DNA from: Locusta migratoria
Taxonomy: Eukaryota; Arthropoda; Insecta; Orthoptera; Acrididae
Assembly: GCA_026315105.1 (NCBI GenBank)
Contig: CM048744.1
Coordinates: 357,431,168 to 357,495,167, forward strand
Length of the DNA: 64,000 nt
Reading direction: 5' to 3'
The translations under genes and the position numbers were made by a program. Positions 20,163 to 30,516 of the stretch are shown piece after piece; within the stretch, counting starts at the first letter, position 1; each line of letters opens with the position of its first letter. The notes beneath the pieces were generated by a model. That model was not told the origin of the DNA, did not search any database, and saw nothing but the letters and a program-made list of their open reading frames with translations.

Positions 20163-22129
20163 CAAAAATCCTTGGATATCACAGGAAATACTAAATTTAA
20201 TCGATGAAAGGAGAAAGTATACAAAATGCAGCAAATGAGACAGGCAGTATGGAGTACAGACGACTAAGAGATGAGATTGACAGGAAGTGCAAAATAGCTA
20301 AGCAGGATTGGCTAGAAGGCAAATTCAAGTTACTAGAAGAATGTTTAAATATGGGAAAAATAGATAATGTCTACAGGAAAATAAAAGAAACATTTGGAGA
20401 CAAAAAAAAGCAGCTGTATGAATATCAAGAACTCAGATGAAAAAACCAGTTCTCAGCAAAGAACGGAAAGCTGAAATATGGAAAGAATGTATAGAGGGGC
20501 TCTACAAAGGAATTGAACTCAGAGACAATATTGTAGGAAGGGAAGAGGAAGCAGATAAAGATGAAATAGGAGATACTATACTGAGAGAAGAATTTTACAG
20601 AGCACTCAAAGACCTAAGTCGAAGCAAGGCTCCTGGCGTGGACATTTCCTCAGAATTACTGAAGTCTCTGAGAGAGCCAACCATGACAAAACTGTTTCAC
20701 CTGGTACGTAAGATGTATGAAACAGGGGAAATACCGTCAAAGAGAGCAAGCGCACACAGATGTGAAAATTACATAACCATCAATTTAATAAGTCATGGCT
20801 GCAAGATTTTAAAAAGAATTATTTACAGAAGGATGGAAAAGCTGGAAGAAGCCGAACTCGGGAAAGATCAGTTTGGATTCAGAAAAAAATCTAGGAACAC
20901 GGGAGGCACCCCTCACTTTACGGCTTATCTGACAAAGGTAAACCTACAGTTTTAGCTTTACAGAAGAATGGAAAAGCTGGTAGAAGCCGACCTCGGGGAA
21001 GATCAGTTTGGGTTTAGGAGAAATGTAGGAACACGGGAGGCAATACTCACTTTACGGCTTATCCTAGAAGATAGATTAAGAAAAGGCAAACTTACATATC
21101 TAGCTTTTGTAGATTTGGAGAAGGCTTTTGACAATGTTGATTTGAATAAACTCTGTCAAGTTCTGAAGCAAGCAGGAGTAAAATATATGGAAAGTAAGGT
21201 TATTTACAACTTGTACAAAAACCAGACAGCGGTTGTCAGAGTTGAAGGGCATGAAAGGGATGTAGTGGTTGGGAAGGGAGTAAGACGGGATGTAGCCTTT
21301 CTCCAATGTTATTCAATTTGTACCTTGAGCAAGCTATAAAAGAAACCAAGGAGAAATTTGGAGAAGGAATTAAAGTTCAGGGTGAAGAAATAAAAACATT
21401 ACGTTTTGCCGACGACATAGTAATTCTGTCAGACAGCAAAGGACCTGGAAGAGCAGTTGAACGGAATGGACAGTGCGCTAAAAGGTGCATATAAGATGAA
21501 GATTAACAAGAGCAAAACTAGGGTAATGGAGTGCAGTCTAAGAAAATCAGGTGATGCTGAAGGAGTTAGATTGGGTAACAAAACAATAAAGGAGGTAGAT
21601 GAGTTTCGTTACTTGGACAGTAAAATAACAAATGATGGTCGCAGTACAGAGGATATAAAATGCAGAATGGCAATGGGTAGAAAAGCGTTTTTGAAAAAGA
21701 GAAATTTGTTAGCATCGAATATTGATTTAAGCCTAAGGGGTTTGTGTGGAATTTATGTGGAATGGGGTTTGTATGGGAGTGAAACATGGACGATAAACAG
21801 TGCGGACAGGAAGAGGATAGAGGTTTTTGAAATGTGGTGCTACAGAACTGGTGAACAGAATTGGGGAGAAAAGGAATGTTTGGCATACCTTGACTAAAAG
21901 AAGGGATCGATTGGTAGGACACATTCTTAGACATCAAGGTATTGTGAATTTAGTGTTGGAGGGAAGTGTGTGGGTAAAAACCGCAGAGGAAGACCAAGAG
22001 ATGGCTACAGTAAACAGATTCTGAGAGATGTAGGTTGCCGTTCTTATGTTGAGTTGAAAAGGCTTGCTCAGGGTAGGTATTGTGGAGAGCTGCATCAAAC
22101 CAGTCTCCGGACTGAAGATCACAACAACA
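20163..22129 (+). pseudogene. RTE-type LINE, broken copy (b)
   Basis: Colinear with copy c at 62005-64000 from NPWISQEILNLIDERR to the family's C-terminus and (CAA)n tail. Pieces: pre-RT linker 20204-20440; fingers/palm start 20437-20955 (RSKAPGVD); a duplicated stretch; palm 20968-21339 (AFVDLEKAFDNVD); LRFADDIVILSD at about 21395-21440; thumb and C-terminus 21457-22120 (RMAMGRKAFLKKRNLL, YGSETWTI, FEMWCYR, RRDRLVGHILRHQ). Frameshifts occur near 20440, 21310 and 21450. About 30 nt encoding DFKKNVIIPIPKK is deleted near 20742. The endonuclease half is missing. Tail: ACAACAACAG. Dead copy; the family's role is target-primed reverse transcription. Confidence 0.9.
20823..21110 (+). repeat. Imperfect tandem duplication within RTE copy b
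   Basis: TACAGAAGGATGGAAAAGCT through CTTTACGGCTTATC ... TTTTAGCTT (20823-20958) is followed at once by TACAGAAGAATGGAAAAGCT through the same landmarks (20959-21110). The two units differ at several bases and by an internal 25-bp segment. The second unit matches the family better, so the first is a diverged extra piece. Confidence 0.75.
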
Positions 22130-22172
22130 GATTTGGAAAAAGCTTTTGACAATGTTGATTGGAATAGACTCA
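22130..22172 (+). mobile_element. Short RTE palm fragment abutting copy b
   Basis: Directly after the CAACAACAG tail of copy b comes ATTTGGAAAAAGCTTTTGAC and AATGTTGATTGGAATA, i.e. 42 bp of the reverse transcriptase palm. It starts at the same family position as the 5' end of copy a (5500). Far too short to function. Confidence 0.8.
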
Positions 22173-22264
22173 TCGTTGAAAATGACCGTACCGCACAGTA
22201 ATCGATTATTGTAGGATTTTATCTTTGCCACTTCGACTTGCTGGGCCGTAAACCTTGTTGCTCA

Positions 22265-23523
22265 GACTATCTACATCTACATCTACATACATACTCCGCA
22301 ATTCACCGTAAGGTGCGTGGCGGAGGGTATACTGTACCACTACTAGGCATTTCCTTTCCTATTCCAGTCCCTGATAGAACGAGGAAATGCCTATATGCCT
22401 CCGTACGAGCCCTAATTTCTCTTATCTTGTCTTTGTGATCACTACGCGAAATGTGAGTAGGCGGCAGCAAGATCCTAGTACACTCAGCTTCAAATTCCGG
22501 TCCTCTAAATTTACTTAACAGAAATTCACGAAAAGAACGTCGTCTTTCTTCCAGCGATCCCCAATTGAGTTGCCGGAGCATTTCCGTGACACTCGCGCAT
22601 TGGTCGAACCTACAGGTAACAAATCTAGCTTCTCGCCTCTGAACCGCCTCTATGTCTTCCTTTAAACTGATCTGCTGCGGGTCCCAAACACTTGAGCAAT
22701 ACTCAAGACGTGGTCGTACAAGCGTTTCATACGCGGTCTCCTTTACAGGTGAAGTACATGTTCCCAAAATTCTCCCAATAAACCGAAGTCGGCTGTCCGC
22801 CTTACTCATAACTGTCCTTACATGTCGTTCCATTTCATATCGCCCTGCAATGTTACGCCTAGATATTTGAACGACGTGACAGCATGAAGAAGCTCACTAC
22901 TAATGCTGTATTCGAATACTATAGGATTGTTTTTTCTACTCATGCGCATCACCTTACATTTTTCTACATTGAGAGCTGGCTGCCATTCTTCGCACCAACT
23001 AGAAATTTTGTCTAAGTCATCCTGTATGCTATTACAGTCAGTTACAGACGACACCCTCCCATACACCACAGCATCATCAGCAAACAGCCGCAAATTACAA
23101 CTTACTCTGTCCATCAGATCATTTATATAGACAGAAAATAATAGCGGTCCAATCACACTCCCCTGGGGCACGCCTGACGATATACTCGTCTCTGATGAAG
23201 ACTCGCCGTGGAGAACAAAGTACTGCGTTCTATTACTTAGGAAGTCTTCCAGCCAGTCAAAAATCTGTGAACCTATTCCATAAGCTCGTATCTTCGTTAG
23301 CAGTCTGCAGTGTGGCACCGCGTCGAACGCCTTTTTGAAGTCGAGAAAAACACAATCCGCCTGTTGCCCTTCATCCATGGCTCACAAGATGTCATGTGAG
23401 AAAAGGGCAAGCTGAGTTTCACATGAACAATGTTTCCTAAACCCGTGCTGATTCATGGAAAGAAGCTTTTCCGTTTCAAGGAAATTTACTATATTCGAAC
23501 TGAGAATATGCTTGTTGGCTGAT
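22265..23523 (-). pseudogene. CR1/L2-like LINE, 5'-truncated, frameshifted
   Basis: Minus-strand reverse transcriptase from the fingers onward: ANKHILSSNIVNFLE, NQHGFRKHCSCETQL, VFLDFKKAFDAVPH (first catalytic Asp), SSGVPQGSVIGPLLF, LFADDAVVYGR (catalytic DD), LNVEKCKVM and FKYLGVTL. After a 1-nt deletion near 22825 (in WNDHVRT) it continues SKADSRLRFIGRILG, EYCSSVWDP and IEAVQRREARFVT to the stop. A second lesion is TGA in HDIL*AMDEG (23379). The 3' end carries repeated TGTAGA. A perfect 10-bp TSD, TTGTTGCTCA, lies at 22255-22264 and 23524-23533. The clade call (CR1/L2 rather than RTE) rests on the VPQGS, FADD and C-terminal patterns. Confidence 0.88.
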
Positions 23524-23533
23524 TTGTTGCTCA

Positions 23534-24524
23534 ACTGCTATTGTAAACGGAGTCGGCAGTCGTGTGTGAAGTACTTGTGTGGATGTCGGTGGAATATGGC
23601 AACGGCTTCCGCCTTCTGTGAGTTGCTGTGTAAGTCAGCTACTGGCAACTTGTACTACCGTGTGTAAGCTCTCTCTGACTTATTGGTTGCGTGTGTTTGA
23701 AGATAGTGTAGCCCAGTGGACCAAAGACCGTGACCTGTTACTTAATTCCCATCGGCCTGCCCTGCAAAATTATTGGCGAGCAACCGCCTTCTGATGTGGG
23801 TTTGACACTTGGTCGTCGCACGGAGAGCGAATCCTCGTTGTCTTGAGCTGGCTTAGAACGTTATGCCTTTGTTGGACGTTCTGTAACAAACAGGTTTTTC
23901 TTGCTTTGAGGTTCAGGGAGACAGTAGGCCATTATTTTATTATGCTTGCCTCGCCTACCTGAGTAACCATTAGTGACACGCACTGTTGCAACTTATTCGT
24001 GCATGCTTATTTATCCTAGTAAAAGGTATTGTCGAAAAAAGGGCCAAGTCTCCTTTATAAACAAAGAAATGTGTCAAGCTGGAGATTGATTAGCAGGTAA
24101 GGTATGACTCCTTTTAATAAAATAGATAAATAAATCAATATAGGATACATCCTGTTTAGCGGGACGCAAGTTTATTGTGGTATGTGCTTGATGAAAACTG
24201 TGCCTTATCCGGCGCTTACAAGTAAAGGTTGCACGTTGTTGTTGTAAGACGTGTAAATTGTATTACCTAGTAGGGAAATGACCTTGCGCAAGGTAGTACG
24301 TACGTACGATTTTATGTCAGAATTTTAAATTGTTTGTGGTTTTTAATCCCGTTTATTTGAATTGTATTTTAGTGATTTAATTTATTTATTTAAATGTATT
24401 TGAACTGTTCGTTCGTGGCTAAGGGAGCCGTCAGCTGTTACGTCACGTGTTATGAGTGAGTCTTGCATACTGTGCACGGGCGCACGTGGATGCGCTTGTT
24501 GTTGGTTTCGATTATGACCTTAGA
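23534..24524. other. No recognised feature
   Basis: About 1 kb. Short plus-strand frames near 23455-23794 show no known motif. I looked for paired terminal repeats and polymerase motifs and saw none. Confidence 0.35.
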
Positions 24525-24537
24525 GCACTATTTTGGT

Positions 24538-24730
24538 TCAAATGTTTGTAAAGCTTATGGGACTTAACTGCGGGGTGATCAGTCCCAAAACTTACAAACT
24601 ACTTATGAACTAGCTTATACTAAAGGCGGCACAAACATGCATGCCCGATGGGGGATTCGAACCCCCGACGAGGAACGGCGTCGCGCATCGAAGTATAGCG
24701 CCTCAATGCGCTCGGCCGCTCCGCCGCGGC
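24538..24730 (-). mobile_element. tRNA-derived SINE
   Basis: Minus-strand copy with variant head (GAGGAACGGCGTCGCGCATC). Flanks GCACTATTTTGGT (24525-24537) and GCACTGTTTTGGT (24731-24743) form a 13-bp duplication with one mismatch. Confidence 0.9.
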
Positions 24731-24988
24731 GCACTGTTTTGGTGAGAGGAAAAGAGTGATCAGTACTACTTCACTTGTGCAGAAACTTTAGTGACTGTTT
24801 GTCTCATTTCCAGCTATTATAGTTAGTTCGACTCATGTGAAGTAATTGCGTAACGTTGAAATTAACAATTGGCCATTTAACGCCTGGTACCTAAATGATA
24901 TTGTCAATTATGCTATTGATTGTTTCACCAAATGTAATTATTGTTGCTCTGTTGTGTACTGTCACTAAAAGATTGTGTTTCAGGTTTT

Positions 24989-25180
24989 GCCGCGCGGGAG
25001 TAGCCGAGCGGTCTGGAGCGCCATGTTACGGGTCGCGCGGCTTCCCGCGTCGCAGGTTCCTCCCTCGGGCATGGATGTGTGTGTTGTCCTTAGGTTAGTT
25101 TAAGTAGTTTGTAAGACTAGGGACTGATGACCAACGTAGTTTGGTCCCATAGAATTACAAACATTTGAACATTCTATTGG
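24989..25180 (+). mobile_element. tRNA-derived SINE, variant head
   Basis: Plus-strand GCGCGGGAGTAGCCGAGCGG head, a B box partly lost (GCAGGTTCCTCCC), standard body and ACATTTGAACATT end. The 10-bp repeat TTCAGGTTTT lies at 24979-24988 and 25181-25190. Confidence 0.88.
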
Positions 25181-25190
25181 TTCAGGTTTT

Positions 25191-25770
25191 ACGTCCATAT
25201 TGGCCAATAAATATTTTCTTGATAATTACCTGAGCTATGAATTATGGCATACAGCTAGCAAGTTGTGAGGAATTGAACCCATGCCATTATCTGTAACTAC
25301 TGCATCCAAAGCCTGTAACGTAGAACAGTGGGTTCTTTTAATGTATGGCAATGAATTTTATTCTCATCGAGTGGTGTAATGTCTAAATAGCCCTTCAGGC
25401 AATGTCATAAATGATTGTTGAAGAAATTGGTTTGCTTGGCTAAAATAAGTGTCAAATCGTAGGTTGTCACCAGTGATTGGGCTTCTTAAATAAACTGTTG
25501 TCAAAAAATTGTGTACCAATTGCAACGGCACCTTGCCACTCCCTCAACCTTTAATTAAAAGGTAAAAATGTGACCACAACAGAGAGCTGTTTCTTAAAAC
25601 TTCGTAAGAAGAATTCTTGGGATAATTTACTTCTTATCTTCAAGAATCTGCATATTCAGTGTCTTCTACATTTCTGTGACCCTCACCATGGATCACACAA
25701 ATATTTTACCATTCATGCTGTCCCCTTTCTGTAGAAGTTCATTATTCCCTGTTTGTCCTATTTGGTATGA
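25191..25770. other. No recognised feature
   Basis: AT-rich, no frames above background and no repeat structure recognised. Confidence 0.4.
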
Positions 25771-25958
25771 AGCCGGACGCGGTGGCCGAGGGGACTGAGA
25801 CGCTTCAGTCACGGTCTGCACGGCCACTACGGTCGGGGGTTCGAATCCCCCCTCGGGCATGGATATTTGTGCCGTCCTTAGTCTTAGTTAGTTCATAAGT
25901 AGTCTGTAAGTTTAGGGACTGATGACCCCGTAGACCATACAATCATTTGAACATTTAG
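25771..25958 (+). mobile_element. tRNA-derived SINE
   Basis: Plus-strand copy, GGACGCGGTGGCCGAGGGGA head, canonical B box GGGGTTCGAATCCCC. About 12 bp of the 3' body (TTAAGTCCC...) is deleted. Followed by an ATTT-rich tract; no clean TSD. Confidence 0.9.
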
Positions 25959-26020
25959 TTATTTATTTTTTATTTATTTATTTATTTATTTATTTTTTTT
26001 TTATTTTTTTTTTTTTTTTG
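25959..26020. repeat. (TATT)n / poly-T simple repeat
   Basis: TATTTATT units passing into T runs directly behind the SINE 3' end; a likely grown SINE tail. Confidence 0.9.
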
Positions 26021-26287
26021 TATGAATTCCTCACACTTCAGCAATATTCTAGGATTTCTCCCAGAAGTGATTTCTAAGCAATCTCCATTGTAAACTGATA
26101 GCATTTCCCCAGCATTCCACATTGGTAACCCAATTAGGGGATCCATTGAGATATCCAGGTTCTATTGTCATCAGCAGAATGAACTAAAGTGGTTCGTCGT
26201 CTATTTGTCGGTTCTACGGATTGGAGACAATAACATTACGTCAACCGAGATAGTGATAGTAACAGAAAGTTGCTGCAGTTGGCTGCA

Positions 26288-27447
26288 GGTAATTCTAGCA
26301 GGAAGTGCATGCACCTTCAACAATACTTACCGGAAGCTACGGCATTGAGAGCCATAGGAAGGTTGGAAGCGGGACAGACACAGAGGCAGGTGGCTGCAAC
26401 TATTGGAGAGTCCCGTAGTGTAATTTCCAGGAACTGACCGCGATTGCAGACAGCAGGAACTGTTAAGGCAAGGCCTAGGTCGTCCGCGGCAAGAGATGAC
26501 AGCGCGGGTTAACAGTCCGTCAAGCCAGGAGGCTGAACGCAAACTCAGCTGCAACACAGCATCCAGGCAGCAACAGGACGCGCGATATCAACACAGACAG
26601 TCCGAAATTGACTCCAGGAATATGTCTTTACGCACAGAGAAGCGCTTTCTATAAATAATTTTGCTAATAGTGTTCCTTTAATTACTCACTATTGGTTTCA
26701 CACATAAAAGTAAAATTTCTAAATTAACACAGATGTGAATTACCGTACATGATACATTCAGCGATTACAGAAACTTTAGAGGCATCTATGGTGCGTGTCC
26801 CATTAAAACCACGACTCCATTTAGCCCACAGAAACGGGGCGGAGGAACATCAGGGTTGGAGTCGTAACCAATGTCGCCGGGTTCTGCTCACGGGTGAGTC
26901 AAGGTTTTGTGTTCAGCCGGACAATAGTCGTTCCCTCATCTGGAGAGATCGTGGAACTCGGAACAATGTTGCTTATATGCAGGAAACATCACCATTTCAT
27001 GGTGGTGGACGAATGGTGCAGCCAGGGAGTCGGCAGACGTACGGATCTCTATTTCGTTCAGAATGGCGCTTTGACTGCTCAGGGGTATAGAGACGAGATC
27101 GTTCACCTGTTGTTGTGCCCCACGCTGGTGCCATAGGAGATGGGTTCCTTCTGGCGGACAGTAACAATCGTCCGCCGCAGAGCTACGAAGGTGGACAACG
27201 TGTTTGAAGCTGAGGGAATCGAACGATTGGAGTGGCCAGCTTTTTCAGAGGACTTCAACCCGACTGAGAATGTCTGGATGCACTTGGCAGACGCATTGCA
27301 GCCAGACCACCTCCTCCCACGACGGTTACAGAACTAACGGAAGAATGTCCAAATATCCCTCAAGAGCTGGTTGATAATCTCATAATGTCCCTGTCACGTA
27401 GGTGTGCAACTGTACTGGCCGCCCGAGGTGATCACACGCCATGTTAG
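26288..27447 (+). pseudogene. Tc1-type transposase pseudogene
   Basis: In shifting frames: helix-turn-helix region EATALRAIGRLEAGQTQRQV and AATIGESRSVISR; then TQTVRN-like linker; RVPLKPRLHLAHRNGAEEHQ; and the first catalytic block RRVLLTGESRFCVQPDNSRS, in which the usual Asp (TDESRF) is Gly. It continues IWRDRGTRNN, FLLADSNN (weak second block), WPAFSEDFNPTENVW (third acidic residue present) and ends NLIMSLSRRCATVLAARGDH, TPC, stop. About 140 bp of foreign AT-rich sequence breaks the gene at roughly 26645-26785. Dead by frameshift, insertion and loss of the catalytic Asp. Confidence 0.8.
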
Positions 27448-27707
27448 AAAATAACATAAATTGACTTTTTCAATGGTACCACGGTGCTTCGTTTTTGAGT
27501 TGAGACGACAAAATATCGTACTGTATCACACACAGTTTACAACTGAAACCGATATCACAATAAAAGACGTTACTATCACCCTGTTTACACGGGCTCCCAA
27601 AACCGGATTTCGTAAACCGATTTCCCAATTCCGCTTTTGGTTGGTCATGTAAACACTCCAAAATCGATTCTGGAAATCCGCATCTCTAAAGCGGTTTTCC
27701 AGTTCCA

Positions 27708-27908
27708 AATGTTCAAATGTTTGTAAATCTTTCGAACCAAACAGCGTGGTCATCAGTCCCTAGCTTACACACTACTTAAACTAAGGTAAACTAACCTCAG
27801 GACAACACACACACACCCATGCCCTAGGGAGGACTCGAACATCCGACGGCGAGCAACCGCGCGCTCCACAGCGAGGCGCCTTAGACCGCTCGGCTACTCC
27901 ACCGCGGC
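27708..27908 (-). mobile_element. tRNA-derived SINE, GT-containing subfamily
   Basis: Minus-strand copy of the subfamily with head CGCGGTGGAGTAGCCGAGCG, an (AC)n junction and the CCACGC(A/T)GTTT body. Perfect 12-bp TSD TTTCCAGTTCCA at 27696-27707 and 27909-27920. Confidence 0.93.
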
Positions 27909-28190
27909 TTTCCAGTTCCACAATCGATTTTCGTGCCCATGTAAACGCATCCGTTTTGAAGCGTTCTTGGTTTGTCAGATTGCGTTTTCTTGTTAAGAAT
28001 TTTCGGCACATACGGAAAGAGTGATATTTTCTAATGTGAAATAAAAGTATAAATATTAAAGTGATCATAAATCTGTGTATTTAAGTAAAGAAAAATAGCG
28101 ATTGTGCCGCCTGAATCAGGAACGGAATCAGCTGTTTTTCAGCCTCCATATTAAGTAGACTAGCAAATCCGATTCAGGCTATGCCATATA

Positions 28191-29097
28191 ATGGGCCGGG
28201 GTATACGAGATGCAGCCAAGACTGGAGGGCGTCATCTCTCTAGGGAAACTGGCCTCAGTATCTCAGTATTCCAGGCCGAAATCGCTGCCATCAGGGCGTT
28301 GTGGAGGAGAATTTGCGTAGGTGCTACAAAGACTGTAGCATCTACATCTATTCAGACAGCCAGGAAGCCCTGAGATCACTGGCAGCTCCTGCAACAAGGT
28401 CTAAAATTGTTGCAGAATGTCACAGGGTTCTGGTGGAGCTAGGGGAAAGCAATAGAGTAAACCTATTGTGGGTCCCTGGCCACTCGGGGATCAGTGTCAA
28501 CGAACATGCCGACAGATTAGCCACGATGGGGGCAGAGACTCCATTTATTGGACCGGAACCTGTCCTGACAATCACCAAGGCAATGATCAAATTGGAGCTA
28601 CGTAACTGGCTCAGAAGACAGCACGTAGAATATTGGACCAAAGTGTATCAACAAAAACATGGCAAGGTAATGATGCCAAAGCCATGTTTTAAAAGAAGGT
28701 CTGCAATCCTGGGTCTGAACAGGAGAGAGATTAGACTCATGGTTAGATTGCTGACAGGCCATGGGAATTTCAAAAAACACCTACGTACAATGGGAATAAC
28801 AGAAGAGGACCCTAAATGTAGGATCTGTGATGACGGTGATGAAACTGCATCACATCTAATCTTCGAATGCATTGCATTGGAGAGTAAAAGGCACAGAACA
28901 TTTGGGACAACCAGACCCGAAGAAATTGTGTCTAATAAAGAACTGGTAAAGGGACTCCTTGCACTGTTCAAGGGCATTGGTTGGCTTTACTAGATATACA
29001 GGGAGCGATACCGCACAATAAACTTAGTTTCGGTGCGTGCAGTGGCGGGTTGGAGCGAGACTGTTTTGGCTTCCCTGAGAAAAATCAAATCAAAGCA
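28191..29097 (+). mobile_element. I-superfamily-type LINE 3' tail
   Basis: 5'-truncated insertion carrying the RNase H and C-terminal part of ORF2 plus a 3' UTR ending AAAAATCAAATCAAAGC. Flanked by ATGCCATATA (28181-28190) and ATGCCATGTA (29098-29107), a short duplication of at least 7 bp. Close to the minus copy at 38305-39123 including the UTR (GGAGCGATACCGCACAATAA). Confidence 0.85.
28195..28993 (+). pseudogene. LINE RNase H and C-terminal Cys domain
   Basis: The RNase H domain lacks its first strand (TDGS) through truncation. It keeps the Glu block (SVFQAEIAAIRA), the SDSQ Asp block and the GHSGISVNEHADRLA His/Asp block. A linker (KLELRNWLRRQHVEYW) and RLLTGHGNFKKHL follow, then a zinc-type CRICDDGDETASHLIFEC, ending GIGWLY and stop. 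A 1-nt deletion around 28294 puts FQAEIAAIRA and EENLRR in different frames; the minus copy at 39123 retains the in-frame ACVEEN. In the family this domain removes RNA during element synthesis. The copy is a dead fragment. Confidence 0.88.
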
Positions 29098-29159
29098 ATG
29101 CCATGTAAACACAACAGCGAAAAACGGTTTACGAAAATCGGTTTTCGTCTTTCGGCAGA

Positions 29160-29368
29160 TGTTCAAATGTTTGTAAATCTATCGGACCAAACTGCGTGGT
29201 CATCAGTCGGTAACTGACAAACTACTTAAATCTAGGTAAACTAACCTAAGGACAACACACACACACACACACACACCCATGCCCCAGGGAGGACTCGAAC
29301 CCCCACGGCGAGCAACCGCACGCTCCGCAGCGAGACGCCTTAGACCGCTCGGCTACTGCACCGCGGCT
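29160..29368 (-). mobile_element. tRNA-derived SINE, GT-containing subfamily
   Basis: Minus-strand copy with an (AC)n run at 29254-29277 and head CCGCGGTGCAGTAGCCGAGC. Flanks TTTCGGCAG and CTTCGGAAG are only weakly alike. Confidence 0.88.
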
Positions 29369-29781
29369 TCGGAAGACGTGTTGCATGTAAATGTAGTATA
29401 TATGTATATGAGCAGTCGATGCTTGGGAAGACACGGCCAGGCTCGGCTGCGCACTAGGCTGCCGGACGGCTGAGCTTGCGGTAGGCTGCCGGCGTCATTG
29501 TGACGTCAGAGGCGGCTCCCTGAGGCTTAAGTAGCCTCGCCTCGTTACCCGCTTCCTGCCTCTTAAGCCTCTCAATGTTACGCAGCGCGCAGCATACGCC
29601 GTCGCGCGCTGGACCAACAAACACCAGCTGCAGGGCAAAACTTGTAGCTGCAAAGTAATTCTTTCTGAAGGACACGACAGTACTGCGGAAACAGAACATG
29701 AATAAACATTTTAATCCACCAGTTTGTGATAATGTGATTACTTTCTGTTCCGTAATGGTATCGAAATTAAAACCAAACTAA
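29369..29781. other. No recognised feature
   Basis: About 400 bp, GC-richer at 29430-29640, with an 81-codon minus-strand frame (29454-29699) lacking known motifs. Confidence 0.35.
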
Positions 29782-29888
29782 ATAAATTAAAAACACAATT
29801 TTGTGTGTCTTCAACAATTTTATTTTTGTTTACTTAACCGGTTATCGGCTTATTAGGCCATCTTCAGAGTATTTACTGCTGTGTCAAA

Positions 29889-30085
29889 ATGTTCAAATGT
29901 CTGTAAATCTATCGGACCAAACTGCGTGGTCATCAATCCGTAGCTTACAAACTACTTAAACCTAGGTAAACTAACCTAAGGACAACACACACACCCATGC
30001 CCCAGGGAGGACTCGAACCTCCACGGCGAGCAACCGCGCGCTCCGCAGCGAGGCGCTTTAGACCGCTCGGCTACTCCACCGCGAC
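29889..30085 (-). mobile_element. tRNA-derived SINE in the left arm of the long-TIR element
   Basis: Minus-strand GT-subfamily copy. Perfect 15-bp TSD TACTGCTGTGTCAAA at 29874-29888 and 30086-30100. Confidence 0.95.
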
Positions 30086-30317
30086 TACTGCTGTGTCAAA
30101 GAGGTTACAATGTTTAGATGCAGTAGGGGAAGAGATGACAAATGTCTCCACTTAGATCGACATACATAGTATAACACTACTTTGACATCGTGTTATTACA
30201 GTTATCAACTTAAAAAAAAAAACTAAACAGTAATAAATGAATATACAATGTGTGAAGGATAAAACAAGGAATAAATTTGAATATAACCTGGGAACTGAAA
30301 CTACCTACTATTACAAA

Positions 30318-30516
30318 CAAATGTTCAAATGTTTGTATAGCTTATGGGACTTAACTACGGGGTCATCAGTCCCTAAACTTACAAACTACTTATAAACTAC
30401 CTTATACTAAGGACGGCACAAATATCCATGTCCGAGGGGGGATTTGAACCACCGACCGTAGTGGCCGTGTAGACCGTGACTAGAGCGCCTCAGTCCCCTC
30501 GGCCACCGCGGCCGGC
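30318..30516 (-). mobile_element. tRNA-derived SINE inside the long-TIR element
   Basis: Full-length main-subfamily minus copy (head CCGGCCGCGGTGGCCGAGG read on the minus strand). The B box is mutated (GGATTTGAACCACC on plus). TSD not clear. Confidence 0.9.

Larger units (their letters stand above)
27575..29400. mobile_element. Unclassified repeat with CATGTAAAC motifs, interrupted
   Basis: Removing the nested SINEs and LINE tail leaves sequence with repeated CATGTAAAC(A/G) words (27648, 27940, 29100, 29383) and GTTTACACGGGC at 27585. Palindromic CGGTTT/AAACCG phrases occur throughout (AACCGGATTTCGTAAACCG, CGGTTTACGAAAATCGGTTT). This looks like a palindrome-rich MITE. Its ends are not fixed; boundaries are approximate. 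Confidence 0.35.

Noticed and set aside
28648..28977. 109-codon antisense frame MPLNSARSPFTSSLLDTISS, also at 38426-38755
   Set aside because: It mirrors the LINE RNase H coding strand in both copies, so it is an antisense shadow.
1561..30420. CRISPR-like regularly spaced repeats suggested by many identical short blocks
   Set aside because: Blocks are dispersed SINE parts at irregular distances on both strands in a eukaryotic genome; there is no array.
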